Shown here: piece by piece, positions 22,851-35,886 of the stretch | Layout: each line of letters begins with the position of its first letter | How positions within the stretch are numbered: the stretch's first letter is position 1 | Source of the DNA: Blumeriella jaapii | Taxonomy: Eukaryota > Ascomycota > Leotiomycetes > Helotiales > Drepanopezizaceae | Reading direction: 5' to 3' | Length of the DNA stretch: 64,000 nt | Assembly (NCBI GenBank): GCA_009599575.1 | Contig: VWND01000064.1 | Span: 1 to 64,000 of the forward strand | Notes under the pieces: generated by a model | What the model saw: the letters and a program-made list of their open reading frames with translations, nothing else | The model's database searches: none | What the model was told of the DNA's origin: nothing | Made by a program: the position numbers and the translations under genes

Positions 22851-23964
22851 CTAGCAAAATCGATTTACAAAACTATTTTTAAATTGCAAAAATCTAATTT
22901 TTTTGTATTATAAAAAACGTACGAATCGGCCTCGCAAAACAGTCGAGCCGGGTCCGAAAAATATTAGCGTATAAGCTAAAATGAATTATTACGTTACAAA
23001 AGACGTGCGTATATTCCGAATAAAAGCGTTATTAAAAGCGAAATATTAAAAATTAATTACAACGATCCGACCGCCGGCTATTAGGATTTTCGGCGAACGT
23101 TAAAACTGGTCGAAAGAAAGTATTTCTGGCCTGGTTTACGAGGCGACGTAAAGCGTTATATTAATACGAATAAAAAGTGCTAAAAAAGCAAATTTAGAAA
23201 ATACCGACTTTATAGCGAGTTAGCTTTTTTTTCGATTTTTACGAAATCTTAGGAAAAAATAATTATTAATTTTATTACGGGTTTATTTTTTAGCAAAAAA
23301 CGAAGTCGTATTTACGATTCGATATTCGTTATAATAAACCGATATACGAAGCTGTCGAAATATATATCGATACAGAAAACGATTTTAGCCCCAGATTTGG
23401 CTAAGATATTTATATAATACGTTTATAAAAATTTTGGCTGTTTTAAAAAAATTACTACAAATAAAGGATCAGTTTTTATTAATAAATTCTGGTTTTCAGT
23501 AATGTTTTATTTACAAATACGACGTCGATTAAACACCGCTTTTTATTTTCAGACCGATGGCTAAACGGAACGTTAAAATTAAATTTTAAAATTTTATTTT
23601 CGCACGTATTACGATTATCGATAAAACGATTAAGCTACGAAGCTTGCTTTAGCCGAATTTACGTATAATAATTCGATATACGCTTTTACGGGTTTTATTT
23701 TCTTTCGCATATTATACGGTTTTTATTTAGAATTTAATAGCAACGTCGAAAGCGACGTCGTAAAAAAAAAGGTACCGTTAGCGGAAAAACAAATTAAAAT
23801 ATTATAAAAAAAAAAAGAAATATTTAATAAAAAGTTAAAAAAAGTTAACGCGAATTACAAAAGATTTTACGACGCTAAATATAAAAAAACTAGATTTCAA
23901 ATAAGCGATAAAATATTATTATCGATTAAAAACCTTCGATAGCTGCGACTTTTTCGAAAGCTTT
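22850..23964 (+). pseudogene. pol: B1 integrase relic (interrupted by A2)
   Basis: Reads LVERKYFWPGLRGDVKRY (about 23107-23160), then the catalytic core: FITGLF (about 23272-23290), IINRYTK (about 23332), NKGSVFINKFW (about 23460-23495) and RRRLNTAFYFQTDG (about 23520-23560), which are the surroundings of the first two Asp and the H-P-x-T-DG motif of Gypsy integrases. It breaks at A2 (target duplication GCTTT at 23960-23964) and resumes at 30368. Confidence 0.8.
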
Positions 23965-24231
23965 TGTAACGATCTAATCAGTCGAAGGGCTGGGAGATCA
24001 GTCAACTGGTCGCCGTGTTCACATGGTATAAGAAACGAGCCTTTGGTTCTGTAACAAAAATATTCATTTAAAATTAACAATTGCAAAAGGCAAAAGTTGC
24101 TAAAAGAAAAGAGCTTTATATATATAATAGTTTCCATAATTGATAAGAGACCCACCAGAAGACCAAAAAGCTTGCAGCTACACGTGGTTGCTAGAATAAT
24201 ACGAAAAGTGGTAATAGAATAAATCGTTATA
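23965..24231 (-). repeat. A2 3' LTR (left copy)
   Basis: Starts TGTAACGATC and ends AAATCGTTATA. Contains the mirror image of the A-family TATATA box (about 24117-24127). Confidence 0.9.
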
Positions 24232-25900
24232 TTATTCCTTCGTCCGAAAAAAACGCGCCTTCGAGCTTTTATTTATTGGTACGTCGCTGTCCAAATGATC
24301 GTACGAATTTAAACCTTCGGAATACGCTTTTAGCCAGTTTACAAGTTTTGCAAAAGGATCGGAAAGCTTTTTATACGCCAAATAAAAGTCGCGCACTTTT
24401 AGGAAAGTATATATAAAATTAAACGCGAAGTATTACGTAAAATTTTTATTTAAGCTTATTTAAAAAGCTTTGTACTAAAAGGTTTTTCGCTGCATTCGAC
24501 AAGCGATTAATTTTTCGATTTCGTATTTAAGCTTATTAATTATATTAATAGATTTAAAGGCTGGATTAATCTGATTTGAAAGCGCGTCGTCAGCTGTTTT
24601 ACGCAGTCGATTAGCGTAAAAAACTGGATGTACGTTTATAATATTAAAAAGGTTTAGTTTAAAAGCGTTGTCGAAAATTTTGGCTATAATTTTAAAAAGG
24701 CCGTTTGTAAAATTATCGAGCTTGCGAAAAGGTCGGAAGATCGGAAATAAACGCATATCGAGCTATACGTAATCGCTAACGTCAAAATCGATCGCGCGGC
24801 GAAATTTATTCGCATTTTTTTTTATTTTATCGTAAGCTTGTTAAAAATACGATTTGGCGAGGTTTTAAGCGTCGTAATAGCGGCGAACGTATATACGAGT
24901 TTCGTTTGCGTTTAATTTATATAAAAAATTAAAAAAAAGAAAAGTATCGAGCTTTTAATTTTAATTAATATAAAAAATATAGCCGTATACAATTTTAAAA
25001 AGTGAAAAGCCATTTAGATTCTCGTAAAAAAGAACCATTTAAACGAAATCTATTATTAAAAGAAATTCGCTCTAATCGTTTTAATAAAAATTTACGAAAA
25101 GTCGAAAGCGTTTTTGCAGGTATTAGTTATAAATTTCGGTTTGACCGTCGGTTTTAAAATAAGCGGCTATCGAAAGCTTTAGTTGCGTACCGAGTATTTT
25201 ATTTAATTCAGATCAGAAAATAAACCAATACTAAAAGCTACGATCGCTAATAATACTTTTTAAAAAGCCAAAATATTTGTATACGTGGAATATATATAAT
25301 TTAACGAAGCTTCGAACGTCGATATTTTTATAATAGAAAATCGAAATAGCTTGCTTGGAAAAACGATTTATTATTACGAATACGTTATCGTAACCGTATT
25401 TGTTTTTATTAAAATTGCAAAAGTTTATTATAACGTGCTTTTAAAAATGGTCAAAAACAGAAAAAGGCTAAAAAAAGCCGGAGCGCTTATTTTTTAAAAC
25501 AAAACTCTTTCGATAAGCGTAATAATTGCGATAGTATTGTTTTACGAAAGCTGTTATATTTCGTTAATAATATTAGTCCGAAAGCAATTGCGTAATTTTG
25601 CGAACGCTGAAATAAACGATAGAAATCTGGTCGTATATTTATATAAAAGCCAAACGAAAATAATCGACGTTTGATATTATCAGGCGATCGTAATATAACA
25701 GCAGGTCGCGTTTAAATATATACGAAATATTATTATCGTCGTTTTTTTTCGTAGCGTTTCGTATAGCTTTTTTTCAAAAGGCTATCAGATTGTTAATTAT
25801 GCGATTAGCGTAAAAAATTTAATCAACGATACGAAATACGGAAAAAAAATCAGTTATTTTAACGATAAAAACAGCTATTTCGGAGGCCGTGAAAAATCGA
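24232..25900 (-). pseudogene. pol: A2 integrase and chromodomain relic
   Basis: The best preserved part is 24756-24475 (93 codons): MRLFPIFRPFRKLDN, then NLFNIINVHPVFYANRLRK, a segment that in chromodomain Gypsy elements links the integrase C-terminus (the H-P-V-F-H-x-S-x-L-R motif) to the chromodomain. The chromodomain follows and ends SSKARFFRTKE against the LTR, as in A3. The DDE core lies at about 25480-24980. Several stops. Confidence 0.75.
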
Positions 25901-27546
25901 AGTTTTTTAATTAAAAGTTTATAATCGATTTGATTTATTCGGAAAAGGATTTGCAGGCGCTAAATACGTTTAAAAAAGTTTTGGCGGTCGAGTTCGCTCG
26001 TACGACGTATCAGTGCGTCAGCCAAAAGGTTGTATTTATTTGATTTATACGTAATAAAAAAATTGTAATCGGCGAAAAGCTCGGCCCAGCGTATTTATCG
26101 AACGTTTAAAAATTTGAAAGTTATAAAATATTTCAAAACTTTGTAATTAATAATTATTTTGATTTAATAAATTAAATTAGCTAGTTTAATACGAAAATTA
26201 TTTAAAAATTTTACGATTGCGAGCATTTTTTTGTCGTGTACGACGTAGTTTAGCTTTGCCGAAGCTATAATTTTGCTAAAATAAGCGATTGGCAGCTAGT
26301 CGTTATTATAAAATTGCGAAAGTATAAAAGCTACTACGCCGTTGAAAGCGTTAGTTTTTAATATGCAAAAAAGGTTTTGCCTGTAATATTATAAAACTGA
26401 TATAATAGTAAAAATTAATATAAAAAGGTCGAAACTTTTTTAATATTTAAAAATGAAATTATAAAAAACGTTAGCTTTAGTCAAATAAATCAAAAGTTTT
26501 GCAATTATACCGTAGTTTCGAATAAAACGTCGGTAAAAGTTATAAAAACCAAAAAAGCTTTATATACTTTTTATAATAATAAAAGGCTTTTAATAAACGA
26601 CCACGGAAACTTTTTCTGAATTTATTTTTAAGCTTTTAATAAAAATAATAAAACTTAGGTAACAGATTCGAATAACGTTGAATTTAGATTTTCGAATATC
26701 GGCCTGTAATTCAGCGTCAGCGAGCTTTTAAAGTATTTTGCGAACGTATATAACGTATTTCAAAAGGTCGGACGAATAAATAAAAATATTATTCAAATAT
26801 GCAATACAAAAATCGTTTAAATAATCGAAAAAAACGTCGTTTATATAGCGTTGATAAATTGCGGGTTTATTAATAAAGCCAAAAAGTAGCATTTTGCATT
26901 TATAGGCGTCGTAACGCGTACGAAACGTTGTTAGTTTTTTATTAGCGAAGTTTATTCGAATTTTGTAAAAAGCTTAACGAATATCGAGCTTCGTAAAAAT
27001 TCGCGCTTTCGAAAAACGAGCAAAAGTTTTATCGATAAAAAAAAAAAAATAGCGATTTTTACGAATAATATTATTAAAAGCTCGATAATCGATACAAAAA
27101 CGTAATAAATCGTCGGGTTTTTTAACGAAAAGCATTAAAGCAGCGAAAAAAGCGGTGGAAGATTCGATAAAACTTTTGTTAAAATTATTTTGCAAATAGA
27201 TTTTAATAATCTCGAGCTTTAAGATCGATATTTTATATAAAAAAATGTATTTTAGCTTTTTTTTATTTACGATAAGCTCGATTTTATAGTCGTAAGGCCG
27301 GTAAAAAGCTAGTTCGTTATTAGCGGCCTTAAAAAACACGTGTTCGAAGTTTTTGTATTCCGAAAGAAAAAATTCGAAAAAAGATTTATTCGAAGTTAGC
27401 TTTATTAAGCTGGTTAAAAAGGTCGAAATCGATATTTCGTTGGTTTTGAAACGTTCGAAAAAACTGTAAGATTGGGTTTTAAAAAAAGTATTATACGTAA
27501 GGTCGTTTAATATTCTGTCGATTTCGTACAGAAAAGTTGAAAACAC
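25900..27546 (-). pseudogene. pol: A2 reverse transcriptase and RNase H relic
   Basis: The first 190 codons (27546 to 26974) are open and keep LFVKKPDDLLRFCIDYRAFN, the motif-2 region of Ty3/Gypsy RT with the Cys still present, and end ARIFTKLDIR. Further down, with stops, are the thumb FYNFYRRFI (about 26560-26530) and RNase H pieces near 26350-26230. This is the least mutated RT motif of family A in the window. Confidence 0.85.
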
Positions 27547-28276
27547 TTTAATTGTTTTTTTTTCTGAAAATCAGCTTAAAAGCGTATGTAATAATCTGGC
27601 AGATAAAAATTGAATAAGCAGTAAATTAAAAGATTCGTTTTCGAACTGATCGTTTAAAAGATTTAAAAAATAATTTATCGAAACTATCGATTATATTAAG
27701 CTGAAAGGCTATCGCGGCGAAAGCTTTTCTTCGGTTTTTAATATAACTGTTCTTCGTAAAACAAAAAAGCTATTCTAACGAAAAAAAAAAAAAAAAAAAA
27801 ATTATAAAAAAAGAATCGTCAGCCTGGGAAAATAATATAATTTTTTATATTATTTTATTAGCGTCGCTATCGAAATTAGCACCGCGAATGAAATTCGACT
27901 TTTTCGCGTTCCGCACAGCGTCGTAAATCTGCCACAATTGGTTAAAGTTTTTATTACGTTTTACAGCGTCGTTTTAATAGCGAAATTAAATCTTTCGAAA
28001 ATGCAAATAAAAAACTTTAATACAACAAGCGTAAAAAGCTATAAAAAAGTACAACTTCGGCTAATAAAACTTGCGTTTATTACAATTTAATAAAACTTAA
28101 TGTTCGGCCAACTAAGCTTTTTCTAGAATCATATTATGATTTCCGAAATTAATAATTAAAAAAAAAGTAAACGATTGTATTCGGTTATTAATAATAAAAT
28201 TAAAAAGCGTAAAATATATAATTAAATGGCCACGAATTTTATTATATCCTTTTATAAAAAAAAAAGCCGAGAAAAA
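27547..28276 (-). other. A2 linker between protease and RT
   Basis: Matches A1 17410-18175 and A3 49610-50357. No domain was recognised; it contains a long A run (27781-27800). Confidence 0.5.
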
Positions 28277-28468
28277 TTAAATCAAAAGTTTTAAAAAAAA
28301 AAAAAAAAATTTAATCAGCGCCGAATTAATCAACGTATAACCGTTCGTTTCAAAATCGGCGAGCGCTTTTATTTTATACGAAAAGCTATTTTTAGTAAAT
28401 ATAACGGGAATTATTAATAAATCGCTATTAAAAAGCTTCCGAACGTTAAAATAACGTATATCGCGCAA
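28277..28468 (-). pseudogene. A2 protease relic
   Basis: Open for 63 codons: MRDIRYFNVRKLFNSDLL, then FSYKIKALADFETNGYTLIN, then SALIKF. The segment ALADFETNGY corresponds to ALxDSGANG of Gypsy proteases; the Ser-Gly-Ala of the active site is gone. This is the protease form before the B2 break seen in A1. Confidence 0.65.
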
Positions 28469-28599
28469 TACGCTTAAAAAAAAAGCTTTGCTTAGGCCTG
28501 AGCGTTTTTTCGACTGACGGGAAAGCTTTTAATTTTCTTATATGCGTTTTGAAAATCGTTTAGAAAAAGGTTTTCGTTTTTATTATTATTATCAGAAAG

Positions 28600-30095
28600 C
28601 GAATTTTCGGCCGGTTCGACCTCGTTTACATTTACCAGCTTAGAAAGGCCTTTGAATAAAACCGAAGATCGGCCCGTAAAAAGTCGTGCAAATTGGCCTC
28701 GAACTTTTTAATATAAAATAAAAAACGAGCGTTGTTATTAGTCCGATCGAAAAAAAAAAACGCCAGAGGGGGCGTTTTAGCGTAAAAGAAAAGGAAAAAC
28801 AAAGGGCTGAAAAGAAGCTTGTAAAGCATTTAAACGATTCTCGTATATACGATTTGATTCGTAGTACGCTTTGGTTAAAAATCTACTATTTTAATAAATA
28901 ATAAATTTGATTAAAAAGCGATTCGCGTATAAAATTCGTTTAGCCAACTGATTTTATTTTTTTTATCGAACGGCGGTGAACCAATTCTTAAAAATCGTTA
29001 TACGCGTTTATTTCAAATGCAGCTTTTTTCGTAAACGCTTTGATATTTTGTCGCGAAAAGCGTTTCGAAGCTGTTTATTAATCCGTATTTAAGCGTTCGC
29101 TGCGAAAATAGAAAATCGCAGGTAAAATCGCTAAAAATCGTCGTGCGTATTTATTGCAAGCATTTTAAATTCGTTTTCGGCCTTTTGAACGTTAAAAAGG
29201 TCGGCCAGAAAATCGGCGATCTTTTTAATTAATTCTTCGAAAAATATAAAATCGGAACGGTTAAAATACGCGAAGTAAAAAATTTCTTTGCTACGTTTTC
29301 GGTCTGATCGAATATATAATTTTTGCGAAATCGATCGCCAGCGAAATAATCGTGGTAAAGTTCGAGGTTATCGAAAACTTTAATCTTTTAATAGCGTGCT
29401 TTGTAATTTTCACTATTATTTAGCTTAAACTTAAGATTCGAAACGCGTTTTATACGAGCTAGTCGAAAATCAGCAGATAAATAGGAATCATAGCGTTTAA
29501 AAGGCGCGCTAAAGTTTTGGCCGTTAAAAAGAAATTCAAAAAGAATTCGCGAAAAACGTAAAGATTAATTTGCAGCGTTTGTTAATTAAAATAAAACGTT
29601 GCGAAAAAAAGCAGCAGATTCGCGACTGGCAGAAACGCGTTCGATAGATTTTACCAAACGCTTTGATTAAAGGGTTTGTCGCAGTCGTATAGTTTTCAAA
29701 AGTTATCGTTTACGTTTTTGCGCTTTTTTCAGTTGATTTTGCAAAAGTCTCAACTGAACGCTTTTAGCGCTAAGCTGCAAAAAAAAAATGGCAAGCGAAA
29801 TAGTTAGCGCTTTGTTTTTTCCTTTGTTTTTTTTTCCTCGGAGAAAAAACTGTTTTTCAAAAAAAAAAGCTTTTGGGAAAAGCTGCTTTTTCGCTGATTA
29901 AAAAAAAGGTTAAAATATAATAGCAGAAGCTAAAAAGCTTTGCTGAAAAAGAGATCGTTAAACAAAAGCCATTTTTCGCGAAATGCGGAAATAAGCCTTT
30001 TTACGACCGGTCGATTATTTTAATATAATCCGTAAAAAATTCGAGAAAAAAAATAATTTACGCCGTCGCCAGCGTAGAAAAAAAATTGTTAATAA
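28600..30095 (-). pseudogene. gag: A2 gag relic and leader
   Basis: Colinear with A1 8231-9720 and A3 47801-49300. The capsid core is readable with stops around 29480-29000. The leader next to the LTR (30095-29700) includes the Lys/Gln-rich helical segment. The short open frame at 28632-28829 reads across the gag tail in a different frame from the core, so I do not treat it as a separate gene. Confidence 0.55.
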
Positions 30096-30362
30096 TATAA
30101 CGATTTAATTAATCGAAAGGCTGAAAGATTAATCAACTGGTCGCCGTATTTATATGGTATAAGAAACGAGCCTTTGGTTTTGTAATAAAAATATTTATTT
30201 AAAATTAATAACTGCAGAAGGCAGAAATTGCTAAAAGGAAAAAGCTTTATATATATAATAGTTTCCATAATTGATAAGAGACCCATCAAGAGACCAGGGA
30301 GCTTGCAGCTACACGTGGTTGCTGGGGTGACACGAAAGGTGGCAACAGAGTGAATCGTCACA
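30096..30362 (-). repeat. A2 5' LTR (right copy)
   Basis: Mutated start TATAACGATTT and unmutated end GAATCGTCACA (the start TGTGACGATTC in element sense), then target duplication GCTTT. This end is only lightly mutated, and the sequence near 30290-30362 keeps higher G+C. Confidence 0.92.
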
Positions 30363-30760
30363 GCTTTCAAATAAATATCTAAAGCTTTTTAAAATCAAAC
30401 GAATTTTATACGAACACGGCCAAGTTTATTAATTCGAGCTTTTTTTTTAATATCGTATTTACGATATTTTCCACGTTTTTTTATTAAAACCTTGGTAAAG
30501 TCGGAACGATATCGAGCCGAAATAATATAATAAAACTTTAAAAATCCGAAAAATACGAAATTAAATTAATATAAATTTACAAAAATACAAAAAAAGGCCG
30601 ATATTATTTGATGCGATAAAAAAGCTATTTATTAAGCGAAAACTCGTAAAAGCCAGAAAACTATTTTACGAACGTAAAAAAGATTATGAAAAAATACTTG
30701 AAAAATACGATAAATAATAGCAACGAAGCAATAACGAATACGCGCCGTAAAAGCAAAAAA
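30363..30760 (+). pseudogene. pol: B1 integrase C-terminus and chromodomain relic
   Basis: After A2 the B1 frame continues. Near 30541-30700 the reading KYEIKLIQIYKNTKKGRYYL, then a stop where Trp is expected and KSYLLSEN, matches the chromodomain signature (YEVExIL...YLVKWKGYP.xENTWEP) of chromodomain Gypsy elements. The same is seen in B3 at about 59985-60070. Confidence 0.65.
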
Positions 30761-30899
30761 AACAAAACAAAAACATTTAGAAAACTTTAGAACCGCCGCT
30801 AAAACGATTTATTTTCCGTATTATTATCGTTATTTTTTTTTTTATTTTTTTCGCTATTTTTTTCAAATTTAAAAGCAGCGGCAAGCTAAAAAAAATTAA

Positions 30900-31496
30900 T
30901 ATTAAACGAATTCGCAAAATATTCGATTTATTCCAGTTAAAACTTTTACGATAGCCGTAATCGAATTTTAAATAATAGCTACGATATTTTCGTAAAAATC
31001 CAGAATTAGATTTAATTAATTAAAATAAATCCGAGCGACGATTTCGAAACGTCGGAAAATACGTTTTATATTAGCGTTGTTAAAAAAAAAGGCCGGCGCA
31101 GCTAAAGCTTTCAAAACAGTAATAGCCGCCAAACCGGCAAAAGCGGGCGTAGCAGCAGCGGCGGCAATCCGAGCCGCGGCGCGATTCGCACGATTTCCGA
31201 TTATTATAAAAGCCGAAGCGTTATTTTTTTTTTAAACGATTTATATAAGCGTCGTAAATAATAAAATCGATAAAAGTTTTAGCAAAAGTTTTAATTTCGG
31301 CAGTAAAAGAAAAAAAAGCGACAGCGGCGGTGATAATATCGAAACGATTTATAAAATCGTTAAGGCTCGCGAAAAAGATTTGCGTTTCGATAACGCGTAC
31401 GGTAAAAACTTATAATTAATTAAAAGCGAATTCGAATAAAAATTTAAAAGATTTATAAAAAAGTATTAAATATGCGAAGCTTTGCAGCGGTTGCAT
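30900..31496 (-). pseudogene. Antisense Ala-rich ORF of B1 (aORF)
   Basis: The start ATG at 31496 is in the same context as in B2 and B3 (ATGCAACCG-like, here ATGCAACCGCTG). The Ala-rich middle (about 31195-31090) reads NRANRAAARIAAAAA and then AGLAAITVLKALAAPA, differing from B2 and B3 by changes that are mostly transitions. The E1 insertion lies about 200 bases upstream of this start, in an A-rich tract. Function unknown. Confidence 0.5.
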
Positions 31497-31705
31497 TTTA
31501 CGCTAAAAAGCTCGAAAACGCAAAAAAGCAAAAAGGCCGCTGTAATACTTTCGCGTAAAATCAAACGTGCATATCGAAAGCAAATAAAAGTCAAAAACAT
31601 TTTAAAAATTCGCGGCGAACGCGGCGAAAAGCAATTAATTAAAATAAAAAAAAGCTGACGAAAAAATAAAAATAAAAAAAAAGAAAAAAAACTTAGGGAC
31701 GCCTG

Positions 31706-31725
31706 TGGGTGGGATTACAACCGAT
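31706..31725 (+). repeat. E1 left inner inverted repeat
   Basis: gggtgggattacaaccgatt; its partner on the right is the reverse complement of 43983-44002, with two mismatches. It is 11 bases from the inferred left end and 16 from the right end on the other side. Confidence 0.65.
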
Positions 31726-31924
31726 TTAACACCGAGTCAAATCCGAGTTAACATTTGGCGTAAAATTAATTCCGAGTATAATCAAAGTTAATACGCGATT
31801 AATTAAAAATTAATCTTAAAATTATTAAAAATTAATAAATACGATAAGTTGTGTAATAATTCAAAGCTTCGAAAAAAATACAAATTTTATACGAATTAAT
31901 TATTACTCTTTATCAACGCTTTTA

Positions 31925-34790
31925 TTAACACCACCTCGCCGCCACTACCTTATTATCGCCACCACTAACACCACCACCATTATCAACACCACCACCACTT
32001 CGCCGCCATTACCTCACTGTCGCTACCACTAATACCACCACCATTACCAATATTACCACCACCTCGCCGCTATTATCTTACTGTCGCTACCATTAATACT
32101 ACTATTAATACTAACACTATTATCACTTCGCCGCCATTATTTTATTATCGCTATTATTAATACTACTATCAACACCATTATTATCATTAATACTACTATC
32201 ATCTCGCCGCTATTACTTTACTGTCGCTACCACTAATACTATTATTAACACCAACACTATCACCACCTCGCCGCCATCACTTTACTATCGCTATTATTAA
32301 TACCACTATCAATACCATTATTAACACTATTATTAACACTATTATTAATATTATCACCATTATTTCGTCGCTATTACTACTATTATCACCACTATTATTA
32401 CCACCACCTCGTCGCCGCCACCTCGTCGCTACTATTAACACTACCATCAACACCACTATCAATATTACTATCAATACCATTATTAACATTATCATTACCA
32501 TTTCGTCGCTATCATTATCATCACTAACACCATTACTACTACTACCACCTCGTCGCCGCTATTTCGTCGCTACTATCAATACTATTACCAATACTATTAT
32601 CAATACCATTATCAATACCATTATTAACACTATCATCACCATTTCGTCGCTATTATTACTACTACTAATACCATTATCACCACCACCACCTCGTCGCCGC
32701 CACCTCGTCGTCGCCATTATCAACACTACTATCAATACCACTATTAACACCGCTACCACTTTATTATCGCTATCATTAATACTACCATTAACACCACTAT
32801 CAACACCACTATTAACACTATCACCAACACTACCATCAACACTATTACCACCACTTCGTCGCCATCACCACCACCACCACCACCACCACCACCACCACCA
32901 CCATCTCGTCGCCATCACCACCACCACTACTACCACCATCACCACCACCTCGTCGCCGCCACTTCGTCGCCACCATCAACACCACCACCAATACCACTAT
33001 CAACACCATTATCAACACCATTACCAACACCACCACCAACATCACCACCACCATCTCGTCGCCATCACCACCACCACTAACACCATCACCAACACCACCA
33101 CCAACACTACCACCAACATCACCACCACCACCTCGTCGCTATCATCACCACCATCAACACCATTACCACCACCACCACTTCGTCGCCGCCACCATTTTAC
33201 TAAATATTATCGCTATTATTATCAATACTATTATTAATATTATTATTAACACTATTATTACTAATATTATTATTACCACCACCACTACTACCACTTCGCC
33301 GCCACCATTTTATCGCTACCATTTCGCTATTACTATTATTACTAATATTATTATTAATATTATTATTATTATTTCCATCTCGCCGCCATTATTTTACTAC
33401 CGCTATTATTATTAATACTATTATTAATATTATTATTAATATTATTATTATTAATATTATTATTATTACTATTATTACCATCATTTCGCCGCCACCATTT
33501 TGTCGCTACCACCTCGCTATTGCTATTATTATTAATATTATTATTAATATTATTATTATTATTTCCACTTCGCCGCCACCATCTTACTACCGCTACCATT
33601 ATTAACACTATTATTAATACTATTATTATTAATTTTAATATCACTACCATTATTACTACTTCGCCGTTATTATTTTGTCGCTATCACTTCGCTATTGCTA
33701 TTATTACTAATACTATTATTAACATTATTATTATTATTTCCATTTCGCCGCCACCATTTTACTACCGCTATTATTATTAATATTATTATTAATACTATTA
33801 TTAATATTACTATTATTAATTTTAATATTACCATTATCATCATTATTTCGCCGTTACCATCTTGTCGCTACCACTTCGCTATTATTATTATTATTAATAT
33901 TATTATTAAAACTATTATTATTATTTTTATTTCGCCGCCATCATTTTACTACCGCTATTATTATTAATATTATTATTAACATTATTACCACTATTTCGTC
34001 GCTATTATTACTATTACTACTATTATTACCATTTCGCCGTCATCATTTTATCGCTACCATTTCGCTATTGCTATTATTACTAATACTATTATTAATATTA
34101 TTATTATTATTTTCATTTCGCCGCCACCATTTTATTACCGCTATTATTATTAATATTATTTGTGACGGTTTACTTTTTTGCCACTTCTCGTGTTATTTTA
34201 GCAACTACGTATAGCTGCAAGCTCTTTGGTTTTCTAATGGGTCTTTTATCAATTGTAAAAATTATTTATGTATATAAAGCTTTTTTTTTTAGCAACTTCT
34301 GCTTTCTGCAATTGTTAATTTTAAATAAATATTTTATTACAGAATCAAAGGCTTGTTTTTTATATTATATAAATACGGCGACCAGTTGACTGATTTCTCA
34401 GCCTTTCGATTAATTAAATCGTTATACTATTATTAACATTATTAATACTATTATTATTAATATTATTATTATTATTACTATTATTTCGCCGCTATTATTT
34501 TATCGCTATCTTATTATTTCGCTATCGCAATTATTATTAATATTATTATTAATATTATTATTACTATTTTCATCATCTCGCCGCCATTATTTCGCTATCG
34601 CTATTATTATTAATATTATTATCAAAACTATTAATATTATTATTACTAATATTACTATCATTATTTCGCCGCTACCATTTTGCCGCTACTATTATATTAT
34701 CGCTATTATTATTAATATTATTATCAAAACTATTATTATTATTTCTATTTTTCCGCCATTATTTCGCTATCGCCACTATTTTCTTTTTTA
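31925..34790. repeat. E1 left C-rich (AYY)n triplet array
   Basis: About 2.6 kb of A-pyrimidine-pyrimidine triplets, interrupted every roughly 60-130 bases by TCGCCGCCACC or TCGTCGCCGCCACC blocks. To the left the triplets are rich in ACC; from about 33190 on they are mostly ATT. An A-family solo LTR interrupts it (34161-34426). Open frames here (such as 33520-33780) come from composition only. Confidence 0.9.
34161..34426 (+). mobile_element. A4: solo LTR of family A inside the E1 array
   Basis: Full length (266 bases), starts TGTGACGGTT and ends AATCGTTATA. The flanks ttatt (34156-34160) and ctatt (34427-34431) fit a 5-bp duplication with one C-to-T change. No internal sequence, so it is the product of LTR-LTR recombination. 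Confidence 0.88.
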
Positions 34791-34849
34791 TTTTTATTCG
34801 TCGATATCGAATTTTCGATTAAATAAATTAATAAAATTTATCGAAAAAG

Positions 34850-35215
34850 TTATTTTGCGTAAAACCTTCGTATATAAAAATTGCCTTTTGCGTAGGACTT
34901 TCGTATATAAAAATTGCTTTTTGCGCGGGACCTCCGTATATAAAAACTGCTTTTTGCGCGGAGACTGCTTTTTGCGCGGAGACTGTTTTTTGCGCGGAAA
35001 CTGCTTTTTGCGCGGAAACTGCTTTTTGCGCGGGGACTGCTTTTTTGCGCGGAAACTGCTTTTTTTGCGCGGAAACTGTTTTTTTTACGCGGAAATTGCT
35101 TTTTACGCGGAACCTTTGTATATAAAAACTGCCTTTTGCGCGGGACTTTCGTATATAAAAACTGCTTTTTTTGCGCGGAAACTGTTTTTTGCGCGAAAAC
35201 TGCCTTTTAAAGCTT
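34850..35215 (+). repeat. Tandem repeats of an 18-bp unit (CTGCTTTTTGCGCGGAAA)
   Basis: About 12 units of the type actgctttttgcgcggga, with longer units carrying cgtatataaaaactgc at both ends. Over 34855-35235 one plus frame stays open (126 codons, FLRGDC/FLRGNC repeats). It may be a coding repeat or a spacer. Nothing similar was seen in E2. Confidence 0.8.
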
Positions 35216-35886
35216 CGCGTATACGGCTATGCTAAACTTTTTTAAATATAAAAAGCAATTCGCATAATATTTTATTTGTACACCGGTATGCATTTTCTTT
35301 GTATACCGTTCCAACACTTGCATTTTTTTAAATCTTTTATAATATTATTCTATAACCGATGTAATACGACATTTATTCGTCGCCGGCATTGGCTATTATA
35401 TTATAAGCATTCCGGAATTTTTAATACAAATGAAATGCTTTTCCCAGCCCCGCTTTTTACAGAATCTTATAAATTAACAATAACAACGCAGATAATAACC
35501 AGTTCGCTCGCTGCCCTTATTTATATCATACGCCTGGGCCTAATTTTCGTATATATTCGAATCCCGATACTAACGAAAATAAATTACTAAATATACTTAT
35601 CCATTTTAATTAGCATATTTATACATCACGTTTATTATATTTTCTGCTATTTATTATTATTAGCGCGCTATTTAATATATTTAATTTTAATTATTAATTT
35701 AGCTAATTTAATCAATTTATTATTATTATGCCATTTTAGTTTTTTAAAAAACGCAAAAAGATTTTTTTCGCGAAAATATATTCGATAAACCAGAAATTTC
35801 CGATAAAAATTATAAAAGATTTTCAAATTTATATACGAAAAACGAATAAATTAAAACGAACGGATATTAGCAATCGCAAGCGGAAT
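35216..35886. other. E1 internal region, unrecognised
   Basis: Includes an open plus frame of 104 codons (35276-35590) that resembles no family I know and may be chance. G+C is slightly higher around 35380-35560 than nearby. No motif could be assigned. Confidence 0.4.

Larger units (their letters stand above)
23965..30362 (-). mobile_element. A2: full-length Ty3/Gypsy chromodomain element inserted in B1 integrase
   Basis: LTRs at 23965-24231 and 30096-30362, orientation opposite to B1; target duplication GCTTT at 23960-23964 and 30363-30367. The uninterrupted sequence is seen in B3 near 59795 (cgaaaacttttaaataaat, mutated). Length 6398 bases. No nested insert inside. Confidence 0.93.

Noticed and set aside
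23919..24155. Short open frames within the A LTRs (also 30089-30370, 34162-34389 and 47540-47746)
   Set aside because: They lie within non-coding LTR sequence and recur only because the LTR does.
33369..33967. Leu/Ile- or Asn-rich open frames on both strands
   Set aside because: Same cause: the (AYY)n array of E1, open on both strands.
35276..35590. 104-codon open frame as a possible host gene inside E1
   Set aside because: No family resemblance, no sign of splice sites or conserved context; left as unrecognised.
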